In this document: positions 10,303-20,019 of the stretch, piece by piece | Numbering within the stretch: position 1 is the stretch's first letter | Layout: each line of letters begins with the position of its first letter | Origin: Cristatella mucedo | Taxonomy: Eukaryota > Bryozoa > Phylactolaemata > Cristatellidae | Assembly: GCA_009760855.2 (NCBI GenBank) | Contig: WPIO01000015.1 | Location: 5,445,001 to 5,509,000 of the forward strand | Direction: 5' to 3' | DNA: 64,000 bases | Notes under the pieces: generated by a model | What the model was told of the DNA's origin: nothing | Database searches by the model: none | What the model saw: the letters and a program-made list of their open reading frames with translations, nothing else | Made by a program: the position numbers and the translations under genes

Positions 10303-11611
10303 TTATTCTCTATATCGCGAAAAACAGGTGCTCTGTCTCTTTACGGATGGGTATTGGCGGTCTTGGTCGCCGGCGTGCATGGCGGAAGCAGTCCCGCAAC
10401 TAAAGAAGCAAAAGTTGGCTTCGCATCTTTCAGCGACAGCGAGGGCCTCGTCTAGGCAGGCACAGTCCTGGGCAAAGACGGCGCCCGCTAATATCGGTAC
10501 GAAGGCGCCCAACGAACAGGGAGAGGACCATAGCATCACGGTCTGCCTGCGGAGTAGTAGGGCAAGTGACGGTGGTAGTATCTACAAGGTGCCTATAGAA
10601 GTCGTAAACGCTTTGTGTAGCACCCTGACGAACACCCTGTAGGGCCCCACGAGCAGCAACGTGACGCACGCCAGAGGTGAACGTGCGCAACAATTCATCC
10701 TTCATTTCCTCGAATATACATCGTTGGCCCGGATGCTCACAGAGCCGTTCACAGACCAAGCGATACACATCAAGCGCTCGGTCATGAACATATCCACCCA
10801 AGTGAAATAGGTGATGGTCCGGAAACAATCCGCAGGCCCTAGAAAACACCGAGAATATTCGCTGATCTACCGTGGAAAGGAGTCCGTCAGGTTCCCCAGG
10901 AAAGGCATAAGTTTTAGCCACTGGGCTTCTATGCTCCCGTCAAACGCAGCTGAGGGCGCGGGTACAACGGAGATCTGGCTTGGAAATGCCTGCTCAGTCG
11001 TGTGCAGAGAAATCTCAGCACGCTGGACAGCGACAGGTCGGATGGGCCCTCCGCCTGCGTAAGCCACAGGCGCGAGAGTAAGGGCATTACCAGAGCGTCC
11101 CTGTGCTGTTTCCGCATGGCCCGGCCGTTTATGGACTACCGAGCCACCAGAAACAGGCGGACCGGAAAAAGGCTCCGCGCTGGGTGAAGGAAAGATAGCC
11201 GCCGAAGAGGGCGAGGCATGTGCGGGCGGCGTGCAGCGGAGCGATTCCCGCCGGGTGGGCAGTAATGTACGGGGTGGGGCGTAAGCAGCGAGTTGCAATG
11301 TCGTGAGCGGAGCAAAATAATCCGGTGTCAGCACCAGCCACCGCGTACTGCAGCGGCGAATGAAAGACCCTGGGTGGGCCTCGAGGCTCAGCTGATGAGG
11401 TGCAGATTGGCGGTAAGGCTACCAACCCAGTAGGTGTGCCGGCGCTGGAGTGGCCGACCCGCAATGCGGCGGCCGTGCATAGCCGCGAATTCTCTTCTTC
11501 AAGCGAGCTTAAACGCACTGTTAGATCGCAGCTACGCGGATAAAAAACAGAGCGGTAGTTTAGGCTTGACTGCAAGATGTCAAACGCTGGGCTGGAGGTA
11601 TTCAATAGCAT
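10303..11611 (-). pseudogene. Gag-like polyprotein of a Ty3/gypsy-like retrotransposon, with frameshifts
   Basis: Three minus ORFs join into one gag-like reading. The N-terminal piece (11611-11129) includes a short Leu/Glu coiled-coil (LSSLEEENSRL). The middle piece (11334-10867) ends WLKLMPFLG. The capsid-like piece (10921-10430) continues from a FxGEPDG phrase with a long helical region containing FRHLV-type and LSLFVGRLRTDIS motifs, as in Ty3/gypsy capsid proteins. The reading then resumes in another frame (10539-10303) with LDEALAVAERCEA, the expected capsid C-terminal helix. At least three frame changes (about 11330, 10890 and 10500) show it is dead. Function when intact: structural protein of the intracellular particle. 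Confidence 0.62.
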
Positions 11612-11700
11612 TCAAAACGCTCCGAGCGGTCAAGCGACACCATCCCCTCGTCCAATCTAGTAGGTTGTAAGTGTTCCGAGCCTCAAGCAGGGTCACCAAA
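11612..11700 (-). other. 5' leader and primer-binding-site-like sequence of the gypsy-like element
   Basis: On the minus strand the putative LTR ends in GGTTACA, and the next bases are TTTGGTGACCCTGC. TGGTGACCC has the form of a tRNA primer-binding site (TGG complementary to a CCA end), placed two bases after the LTR as usual for LTR elements. The tRNA is not assigned. Confidence 0.5.
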
Positions 11701-11910
11701 TGTAACCGCACCAATGCTAGTCACCCGGTTCTCTGCTGGTAGACGGTATAATGTAGCGCTGCAGCACGGTTAAGACACAGGCGGCCACAACTGGATGGCG
11801 AAAGCAACATTTTATTGTGGGCCTGTTAGTCATGGTTACGCACTGGCAAAAGCACTTGGCGCGGAGCTCACCGATCCGACGGAGCTAACTCTCGAAGTAT
11901 AATAAACTAT
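11701..11910 (-). repeat. LTR edge (5' LTR, minus orientation); right boundary unresolved
   Basis: On the plus strand the unit begins TGTAACCGCACC at 11701, which is the complement of an LTR ending ...GGTTACA. On the minus strand an AATAAA polyadenylation signal lies about 110 bp before that end (complement of 11806-11815), and a TTATTATAC TATA-like element lies further upstream (about 11890). The opposite LTR terminus was not found between 11.9 and 12.6 kb, and no second LTR is present in the window. Confidence 0.48.
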
Positions 11911-12740
11911 CTACGAGTTCGGCGGCGAACACCACACCGACAGAGTTAACTTCATGAGAACTCCCGAATACCGACTGCAAATAGCTACCATACGCCTGCT
12001 TCGCTATGGATGTCTCGGTCCCGAAAGCGGACCACTAAAGCATCCCAAGATATGAGCAAGCTAACTGGATGGCCGACATAATACAACCATGCAGTCAAGA
12101 TTGCACTTAACTAGTCGTCGCCGTAATTTCAACTGTGATGCTCTCGAGGCGTAGTCTCGCATCGACTACCAAATCTGCAGCCCGAGCTCTGCCAGTCGTC
12201 TCGTTAATACTCTCTCTGCCTTCTTGACTTTAAGAGTAGCTTCTACTTTGTCGGACCCCACTCTTGATTTGTCCATCCCCGGGCCTATTCCCTTCCGCCT
12301 GTAATTTATGATATGGTAGCTGCGCCAGCATGCCATCTTTTTGCTCTTAGTCTAGCGGAGTACTTTAGTCGGTCCAAATCGTGACCGCTTTTTGTCGGAC
12401 TAAGGTTCAGTTATAACCGAGCGGATCTCGCATACTGGCTGAAACATCGCTCCGCTCCCGCTTAACTTAGGTGCCCCGTACCAAATTCTACTTGGCTAGT
12501 CCACCCACCACGGTTGCTCTAGGTACCCTAGTCAGACCCACTAAATCTAGGGCTATAATCGCGGCTAACCTGAGAGCCCAACCGCCTCCCCCCCGTGCAA
12601 GCTTGTATGAATATCTCGACGTCAGAGACTGCCCGCCCGGAAGGTAAAAGGGGTCGATTGCAAATCAATCAAGCGCAATATGCCTTTCTCTTTCTCACAT
12701 CTCTCTCTCATTTACGCTCTCTCTCTCTATATATGTACAT
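11911..12740. other. Probable LTR remainder or flank, no gene
   Basis: It has no ORF of note. It may contain the rest of the LTR. A run of C residues lies at about 12585-12595. Confidence 0.3.
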
Positions 12741-12743
12741 ACA

Positions 12744-12744
<1 letters not shown>

Positions 12745-12792
<48 letters not shown>

Positions 12793-12850
12793 GCACGCAC
12801 ATACGCACACACACGGACACACACACACACACATATGTATATGCACACAT
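12745..12850. repeat. (CA)n microsatellite with CACG and TATA variants
   Basis: ACAC repeats of about 50 bp are followed by ACGC and ACAC units and then ATAT-rich sequence to about 12905. Thr/His-rich ORFs across it are repeat translations. Confidence 0.96.
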
Positions 12851-12942
12851 ATATATATGCACTTTTTTATGAACTTACAAATTGATAATATATATCATAT
12901 ATATAATGCCGGGCTTTAGCGTTCTATGCAGGTCTCCCGTTC

Positions 12943-13035
12943 ATTAATAATAATAATAATAATATTGCACTTGATAAAGCGCCCTCAGAGAACTTAATCT
13001 CTTTCTAGGCGCTTTACATTTGCGGAACAAGGACC
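12943..13035 (-). mobile_element. LINE-A terminal hairpin and tail only
   Basis: An (AAT)n tail, then GCACTTGATAAAGCGCCCTC and the complement of the terminal hairpin through CTTTACATTTGC. Only about 90 bp remain, a severe 5' truncation. Confidence 0.9.
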
Positions 13036-13077
13036 TCACGGTTTCCTGAGGCGATAATGGCCTCGGAGACGCAGTGC

Positions 13078-13752
13078 CGCTACAAATTCTTTGGAGACCG
13101 TGCCCTTATTTCGTACACTCCCAAAGCTTAGAAGACACTCTGCAGCTAGGCTTTTATGTCTTGAGCGTCGCAGTTGCAACATCTCGCCGACCACTTCTCA
13201 CCGACCTGCACTAACTTCTATTCAAGCAAAGGATTGACTTCAAAGTTTTGTCGCTCACTTTTACTTTGCTTCATTCTTTGGCTGCAGCCTATCTTTCTGA
13301 TCTACTCCCCCACCAAGCCAAGCATCGTACCACGGGTTTTTCGCAATCCGAAAGTTAACCAAACCCAGTAAGAAGCTCAAATCCTTTGGAGACCGTGCAT
13401 TTAGTTCGTATGCTCCTAAAGCCTGAAACTCATTCCCGACTTGCCTTACATCCCCTGACTTGACCACATTTATAAAGAACTAAAAACACACCTATTTACA
13501 ACAGCATTTAGTGAGTCCCTGTTACTCGTCCTTCACGTGCTTATGCTTGCTGACACTGTGCATGCTGCCACTAGCCACTCTTGTATGCCTACCCTGTGCA
13601 TGTCACCCCTAAACATGTTGTTCCTGCTGTTCATCAAGCATGATATTACTCACCATTCAATCGCGTTTCCATTTGCAGCAAATGTAAAGCACCTAAAAAG
13701 AGATTGAGTTCTCTAAGGGCACTTCAACAACTCCTTTATTATTATTAATTTT
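13078..13752 (+). mobile_element. LINE-A 3' end, internally permuted
   Basis: The block about 13080-13128 carries the TTTGGAGACCGTGC...TATTTCGTA sequence, which in intact copies lies downstream. It is followed by an upstream block (LQLGF-type region, 13140-13330) and then by a second copy of the TTTGGAGACCGTGCATTTAG block at 13383. The element ends normally with the hairpin and ATT tail (13680-13752). It is therefore two fragments or a rearranged copy. Confidence 0.82.
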
Positions 13753-13809
13753 ATTTTTTAAACTTCCTTTCCGCTTGTATGATACTGAGGTCGGCCAGGT
13801 AAGCTTAAT

Positions 13810-14395
13810 TATTTGGCCACCAGCTGCCAAGAGCCCCGACCACGAAGGGCCTCACTACTTCCGACTGGTAGCCTGCGAATAGGAAAGAAAAGCCATCGAT
13901 TGCATAGGCGGCAGCTAATAGCCGCCGGAGTGCATGTCCGACTCCTGGCAATAGCCACTGGCAGCACGTGCAGGCGTGCTTGGTGCACGAACCGCCAAAC
14001 CCGAAACGACAGGCCAAGACCGCTGTTTAAGAAGTGACTGGGGTACGAATCTGTCTGTAGCCAGGCAGCGGCTGACCATGCCTTGTGCAATCTGGGCCAC
14101 CCAAGCACGGCCTTCCAAGAGCCTGGCAAACGCTCGCAGCATCTTGATGACTGCTTGTGGCACGACCCACTGCTGGTTGGCGTCAGGGTCTGTGGACACA
14201 GCCAGCACTTCAGGGTTGGTCATAGAGTGGCGACAGGAGAGCCACTTTAGGTACTTGTGATAGCCCGACCACAGCAAAATTAGTCCTATCCTGTTTCCAG
14301 GGCCGAAGGCTGCTGTGCGCAAGTATCGTGGACGTTCCTCATCGGACGATGGCATGTAATTTATACTGATGACTGCCTAGTGTAGTCTGTGATTT
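13810..14395. other. No supported gene; 146-aa minus ORF
   Basis: The minus ORF 14355-13915 has 146 residues with no recognised domain. Overlapping ORFs exist in the other frames and on the plus strand. The stretch ends at the long inverted repeat described next. It could be part of an unrecognised mobile element bounded by that repeat, but no matching copy occurs in the window. Confidence 0.3.
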
Positions 14396-14552
14396 GCGAC
14401 TTTAAGGACGCACGTATCTGGTGAGCAGAGCTTGCGACAAGCTTTCGCAGCTCATAGGATGGAGGCTATTGCCCCGAAGCGGATCAAGCTAAGCCCGCCA
14501 GCAAAGTGAGGCACAAGCTCTGCTCACCAGATGCGTGCGTCCTTCAAGTCGC
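14396..14552. repeat. 39-bp inverted repeat, 79-bp loop
   Basis: The arm 14396-14434 pairs with 14514-14552 with 37 of 39 positions complementary (mismatches are a T/G and a T/C difference). Both arms contain CTGGTGAGCAGAGCTTG or its complement. It would fold into a long hairpin as RNA or cruciform DNA, and it ends about 8 bp before the putative P450 exon. Confidence 0.9.
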
Positions 14553-14559
14553 CCATCAG

Positions 14560-15029
14560 TCGCCCAAAGCGAGGCGAAAACTAAAAAAGCACTGTTGCAG
14601 AGTTTGGCAAAAGTATTCGGCGCGCCGTTCGATCCGCGAGTGGCCGTCCACAAGTTCCTCTACAACATCATCCTGTCGCTGGTAAGCGTCTCGGCGAGGC
14701 GCACAGAGCTGCGTTGGTGGTGGAGGCGGCGGCGGCACGCCCCGCCATCGTCGTCGCCCAAGCGTCGCCTCTGTCCCGCCTGCCACTTTCGCTTTTCGCC
14801 GCTCGAGCGCGAGCCCGAAGTGTCGAAAAGTCTCTCCCTCGCCGCCATCCGTTCTCCCTTCGAACAGCTTCTCGGCGAGAAGCCGTCCTACGACGACCCG
14901 ATGTTCACCAAGCTGCAGGCCGTGAACGAAGGCGAAGCGACGTAGCTCCATCGGAGCCTTTTCGGCTGGTTGGAGAGCGGCTTTTCGCACGAGCCTCGCC
15001 CGACCAAAGTAGTCGAGCTGTGGCAGGAG
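14560..15029 (+). pseudogene. Cytochrome P450 (CYP2-clan-like) fragment: two exons with an in-frame stop
   Basis: Exon 1 (ends 14681, before GTAAGC) encodes a helix, then FGAPFDPRVAVHKFLYNIIL. This matches the CYP2 pattern G-x-PFDP...NVI-x-S. Exon 2 (14868-15029, between CAG and GTAAGT) encodes GEKPSYDDPMFTKL, matching the FGxRFxYxDPxF block that directly follows in CYP2-type P450s. Splicing is phase 0 on both sides, and exon 2 is 162 bp, close to what I recall for the corresponding CYP2 exon. Such enzymes are haem monooxygenases of the ER membrane. A TAG at 14943-14945 interrupts exon 2; the frame continues open to the donor afterwards. The haem-binding, ExxR and N-terminal exons are not found nearby, so this is a partial copy and probably a pseudogene. 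Confidence 0.6.
14682..14867 (+). other. Putative P450 intron, 186 bp
   Basis: It begins GTAAGC, ends CCCTTCGAACAG with a pyrimidine-rich 3' side, and has a length divisible by three with no in-frame stop. The unspliced frame is therefore also open, which makes one 136-aa ORF (14535-14945). The intron peptide is Arg/Ser-rich and does not resemble P450. Confidence 0.5.
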
Positions 15030-15059
15030 GTAAGTCCGCAAGGCGTTAAGCTTTTGCTA

Positions 15060-15560
15060 AGGGGCGAGAAGGCTGGCCTGAAGCAGGGTAATGTCCCTTG
15101 CAAGTAAAGAGTAGGGTTTGTGTATTTCAGCCCTAGGGTTCCCCGAGACCAAGCGGGAATCCAAGGTAGGCCACTGTCTCGGTCTCCGGCAGCTCGAGGA
15201 TCCGTCTGTCATGCAGGGTAATTGAGGTGGGCACGCCCTTCGCACCTTTTCGGGCGACTACACTACTCTTCGCTGAGCGGAACTGCATGCCCAGCTTCGA
15301 CATAGCCTTTTTAACTGTGGAAACGAGGGCCTGAAGGCCAAAACATATGCCTAAAAACAGGGCGCGGTCAGATGCATGGGCGCAGACCGACAGGGAGATT
15401 CCGCCAAGCTGGAAACATGATTCGTGCATCTTAGGAGCGAGGAACGTCCTAGGGGAGGGTACTCCAATCTGCAGCTTCTCGTAGCTATCAAAACAGACGT
15501 TCCGACAGATAAACCTCTTAAGCCTCCTGAAATAAGTCGTCAGACTGCGAATTGTCAAGG
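15060..15560 (-). pseudogene. Reverse-transcriptase fragment of a second non-LTR type
   Basis: The minus ORF 15558-15133 (141 aa) ends with a run containing LQALVSTVKKAMSKLGMQF, then KSSV, and later an AYLGFP motif. This is the RT block that follows the catalytic (F/Y)ADD box: an amphipathic helix, GLxxNxxKS, then YLG. The box itself is degenerate (a CAHASDRALF phrase). The pattern recalls R2/NeSL-type rather than CR1-type elements. It lies directly downstream of the P450 exon 2 donor, consistent with insertion in that gene's intron. Confidence 0.55.
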
Positions 15561-15797
15561 TACGTTTGTCTCCTTAAAAAATAAAGCTTCTTAAAAGTAC
15601 TATTGCAAACTTTAGCACTGCTAAGGTTTTTAGACCAATAGGAGTCCACGCTGGCTCGTTGCGTTTTGCTCACCTGTAAATGCTCCGTCTATTCCTGGGG
15701 TAAAAGAATAGTTTGCGGTTGTGCCCTCGCTCGTAGATTCTACTGGCAGTGCTGGATGCTCCTGACAAAATATGACTCGTTGCGAAACAAATAAATA

Positions 15798-15960
15798 CTG
15801 GCTGATTTAACAGCATTTTTTGTACAGCGACCGAAGAGCCTATAGTGCCTTCACCACCGCTTGCAGTGGCCGTAAAGGATTGCCACCACCGGATTCGAAC
15901 CCACGACTTCGTGATAAAAGTCGTGACAAGCAACCACCTTACCTAGTATGCCATCAAGGA
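15798..15960 (-). mobile_element. SINE-2 (tRNA-headed)
   Basis: The minus strand reads a tRNA-like head with an A box (GGCATACTAGGTAAGG) and a clear B box (GGGTTCGAATCC). A body with CACTGCAAGCGGTGGTGA follows, then the tail GCTGTACAAAAAATGCTGTTAAATCAG. The same layout occurs at 33.2, 35.2, 43.6, 49.6, 61.2 and 63.4 kb. Confidence 0.8.
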
Positions 15961-16985
15961 TATTAGGCCAGAGGTAGACAAAATTACCTTACACTTACTT
16001 GCTGGCTTCGGTAGAAGCTGAAACTAATTGTACTCAAAGTGCTATTGCAAATCACTCAGTGAGACGGCTGGTACTGGAGATGCAAGATTGCTTTAATGAT
16101 AAGGCTTCGTAGAAGGATTCATCTAGATCCGATGATCCGGAAAAGACGGGCGCCACACGAGCATTCTTACCTAGCCTTCTTTAATAGCAAACACTTTTAA
16201 AATTTTACTTTCGGATCGCCGGTCTCGCTTAGCGAAAACGCCTTAGTTACAGAATGAAATAGAGCCACAGCGTGGGTTGGGATTGGAGACATCTGGTTTG
16301 AGATCCTGGACTGAGAAATCATGATCCAGAGCCGTGATACCATTTGCTCGACTAGATAGGAAGGCTCCGAAATCGTCTGCAGCTAGCTTTACGACGCTAG
16401 CTCCCGTGCAATTTCGGTTCAAGCATTTTCACCCCATGTCGTACCTGATTGATCGAAGAGTCAGCATCAACTTCGCGCATCAAAGCAGCCTTATTGTGAG
16501 AGCACTGGGATGAGCGATTCCGTTGGCGCCACGTTTTGCACTGCAGGCGCAAGAACGGACCGTTCAAAGATCTCCCTGATAGCTGATGGAAGCGATATAC
16601 ACCGAAGGATCACCCAATGGCCTCATTGTTTGAGGGGAGGAGCTTTGTTGCTATGTTTGGGGACGCTATCGGGAGATTCTCGCACGTCCTCCAACTCTGT
16701 CTTGCTCTGCTGGTGTGAGTAGGCTCGGCTATTTGAAGCTGCTGCGATCATATTCTGTGTCAGGCGTAGCCGGAGCCGACGGAGCTTACCACGAAGGCGT
16801 CGCCGAAGCATTCTTCGGGTCAGCGCTCAGGTGCAGAGGCGCTGAGTCTGCAACTTTTGCGTCCATAATAAAAGGCATTGAAAGATATATAGCATAGGAC
16901 CTGCGAACCGAGAGCTTTTATGATCATCAGTCATTAAAGGCTTATTGAAAATGTAGCTTACAATTGATTGATTTTATCAACTCAA
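15961..16985. other. Spacer, nothing recognised
   Basis: Short ORFs only (for example plus 16510-16722). A short palindromic stretch occurs near 16378-16404. There is no gene or repeat family I can support. Confidence 0.35.
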
Positions 16986-16997
16986 TTTGAGAGAATA

Positions 16998-17165
16998 GCC
17001 CTGACTTGGTCCAGTGGTTCAGGCTCTTGTCTTTGAGCTTTGCGGTCGTGGTTGTCGTATGCAGCTGAGGTCGTGGGCTCGAGCCCTGTGGCATAGCTGA
17101 AGCTCTAAAATAAGGATTTTAAAGTTGTCTTAAGGTGCTATTAAATGAGCGATTTAGATACGTAT
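16998..17165 (+). mobile_element. SINE-1-like element, diverged
   Basis: It has the tRNA-like head GACTTGGTCCAGTGG, a B box in the form GGGCTCGAGCCCTG, and the GAAGCTCTAAAATAAGGATT body. The hairpin tail is blurred (TTAAGGTGCTATTAAATGAG). Confidence 0.6.
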
Positions 17166-17774
17166 ATTTTTACAGGAAGCCAGCACGACTGAGAGCAGCA
17201 TTTTATCAGGCATTGACTGCGACAGCGACTCTGCATATCCTAGCACAGCCAGCGAAAGGGGCGTCGGAATGTATCTGCATGATCACTTTATGCTTGTAGA
17301 TTTATATTTATCACTACAAAAGTGGGTGCAGCTGCTCTGCTATAAGGCACCAATAGGGAAAATAATTCTGAATGATTAGAGATCAGTCGTTGACTTGCAA
17401 TTCATAGTTTTATTGAATGAGATGGGAGTGCCTTAGAAAGCTTAGCTAAGACGCCTGATAATTTTGTAATAGTTTCAGCTAATTTATGCGATCCCAAACG
17501 ACTGTTCCAGCTGCTATTAACGTCATTTTTAATAAACAACTAGACGAAGCGTAAGCCGCCACAATGCCGGATGAGCATAGAGTTGAAAGAACTGCACTAG
17601 AGCTGCATTCACGTCGCCGCCACGACATTTTGTTGTTAATTTTCGAACCCGTTTCATTTCCTCGCTGGCCTGGTATCAGCTTCGCCTGCGTTTTGTCGCA
17701 TTTTCTGTCAGAATTAATGCTCGGTGATATGAATAATTACTCTATATTATTCGCTCTCAGATGGGTGCGTCATC

Positions 17775-17940
17775 AAGCTCTACTTTGGTTGGTTTGGCCC
17801 CGGGCTGGAAGGTGTAGGCCTGCTAACGCTTGAAGTCGTGGGGTCGATCCCTGCGGCAAATGAAATGGGCTTAGATGGAGATTAAGTTCACCCAGGGCAC
17901 TACAATACAAGGGAATCTTCATTCGTACTTCTTATTAGTA
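17775..17940 (+). mobile_element. SINE-1 copy, diverged
   Basis: A TTGGTTTGGCC head is followed by B-box-like GGGGTCGATCCCTG, then AGATGGAGATTAAGTTCACC and GGGCACTACAATACAA, the SINE-1 tail. It is followed by ATT/ATTA-rich sequence. Confidence 0.62.
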
Positions 17941-18555
17941 TTAATATGCTGTAATGTACTTTCATCTACATCTGTCGATGGCTTAAAAACCGGTTTTCTA
18001 CCAAGTGCTATGCTGCAAAGCGCAAAATAAGGATGCAGGTGCAAGGTTGGAGGAAACCAGTGCATTTAGGTAACAAAGCACAGGCATGTAGATAAGCAAT
18101 AGGTAGCACATAAGCGTGGGTATATATTTTATGCGTCGGTATTTTACAAAAGGGCGTGTGCGTATTTGAGGGAAGCCGCTCTCCCCCAGCACAAATCAAT
18201 TTTAGTACCTAATTCTTTAAACGCTTCCACTTGATAAGCCTCCTTCAATCAGATTAGGCCTAATCTGGCAAATTCTATAAATTTACAGTTAAAGATTGAG
18301 GCAATGTAATCACATTATTCACATGTCACTAAATGCTGTAAATGAAAAGATCCTATTAGCATGGCAATGCCATTTGTTCTCGCAACCACATTAAGTAAGA
18401 AGTGTCAAGTTAAAATAGAAGTCTCTGTTGCAAATCCCAAGATAGGCAGGTTACTCGTCCATCGAAAAAGCGGCTTCGCTTCGAGTATAAGCTAGCACGC
18501 GATATGGATATTCGAGCTGACAAGTAGCTCCTACACGACTAGCTGAACAGCTGCA
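17941..18555. other. AT-rich spacer, nothing recognised
   Basis: Low coding potential; two overlapping minus ORFs of about 64 aa share the same DNA in different frames, which argues against either being real. Confidence 0.35.
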
Positions 18556-18559
18556 CAAA

Positions 18560-18975
18560 TTTCAGCCTTTGCGTGCTCTCAGGTCCTGCATGGACAATAA
18601 AATAGCTGTTCCTTTCCTCAGTTTAAAGTATTTTGGTGACAGAAGATTTAATCCTGCAGGTATTAGATTGTGGAACTTGCTCCACAATTCTTACGCAACG
18701 ACAACTATACTCCTGCTGCTGACAATGGCTCATCCTTTCCATTGGTCCTAAGCTTCTACTTCACTTCTACTCACTACCTCAACTGCTCCCCTGACTCTGC
18801 TATGCATCCCACTTTCTCTTTGTTGCGCGAGGCTACGTCTGCTGGCTACAGAATGCGTACGAAAAGCCGCTAAGGCTGTGACTAAACTATAGAAAAGTGT
18901 CCTGCGTAACACCACAAATAGTCTATGTGGCTTTTTGAAGTTGCAGACGGAGATACAAATCACTACATTATAAGT
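18560..18975 (+). mobile_element. LINE-B 3' end
   Basis: It encodes the end of a LINE ORF2: MDNKIAVPFLSLKYFGDRRF followed by RLWN and a HYLNCSPDSAM phrase, ending near a GYRMRTKSR. The 3' UTR contains GTAACACCACAAATAGTCTATGTGGC-like sequence and ends with CAGACGGAGATACAAATCACTACATT. The same order is found on the minus strand at 47.49-47.87 kb. Confidence 0.82.
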
Positions 18976-19189
18976 AATTTGTGGCCACTGCTGACGATTT
19001 AGAGAGATACGGTAAAGCACAGATAAAAACAGCATGCGAAATGTAGCGTTGGATCGCTATGCCAGCAGTAGGAGATATGCATTCCCCTGAGAGTGAAAGG
19101 CATACAATATTGAACTGCCAGTGGGATGCCGTACAAAGCCGTCCGCATTTCTCATTTCTCCTGAAGCCTACCCTCACATGCAAGATAGC

Positions 19190-19622
19190 GATGGCTATCC
19201 GCTTTTCGGAATCCAACAGTCTACCAATACCTCGTACAATCGTAAATTCCTTTAGGGACCCTGCATTTAGTTTGTATGCTCCCAAAGCCTGGAACTCACA
19301 CCCAACTTGCGTCAGAACATTCCCTGACCTGACCACATTTACAAGGAACTTAAAAACACACCGATTTAGGACAGCATTTAGTGAGTCTCTGTGATTCATC
19401 CTTTATGTGCTTATTCGTGCTGAGACTGTGCATGCTGCCGCTATCCACATCTGCATGCTGACCCTGTGCATGTCACACCTAATTATGTTATTCATGTTGT
19501 TTGTTTATAGAACATGACATTATTCATCATTCAATTGCATTTCCCTTTGGAGCAAATGTAAAGCGCCTATAACGAGATTGAGTTTTCTGAGGGCACTTTA
19601 TCAAGTGCATTATTATTATTGC
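19190..19622 (+). mobile_element. LINE-A 3' end
   Basis: The peptide over it (plus 19059-19394) contains SESNSLPIPRT, FSLYAPKAWNSHPT and DLTTFTRNLKTH, the C-terminus of the LINE-A RT. The typical GTGCATGCTGCC / CTGACCCTGTGCATG 3' UTR, hairpin (19561-19600) and ATT tail follow. Confidence 0.9.
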
Positions 19623-19774
19623 TATTATTTTAAGCAGAACACAGAGGTGTAGTGGGGCTCGGCGTGCCGTGTTTCATGAATTTTGAGCTATAAATAATAG
19701 TTATCTCTTCGTTGTAAATTAAGCACTTGCTTTCAGCCGCAATGCATAGGCCATCAATTAATCTCCCAAGCTTT

Positions 19775-19990
19775 AATAATAGTAATAATAATAATAATAT
19801 TGCACTTGATAAAGCGCCCTCAGAGAACTTAATCTCTTTCTAGGCGCTTTACATTTGCTGCAAAGTGATACGCAATAGAATAGTAAGTAAAATCATGCTT
19901 GAAAAACAAACAAAATGAATAACATGGTTAGGGGTTACATGCACTGAACTGACTAGTAATGCATTTGCATAGTATCTTCAGAGAACTGTT
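19775..19990 (-). mobile_element. LINE-A terminal fragment
   Basis: AATAAT tail, then GCACTTGATAAAGCGCCCTC and the complement of the hairpin and 3' UTR to about 19945. A second, poorly preserved hairpin-like copy (CTTCAGAGAACTGTTACTC) follows at 19976-20015. Confidence 0.85.
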
Positions 19991-20019
19991 ACTCTTTCTT
20001 GGCACTTTACACATCTAAG

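Noticed and set aside
13915-14355. 146-aa minus ORF
   Set aside because: No recognisable domain, competing overlapping ORFs in other frames, and no exon signals that I can defend.
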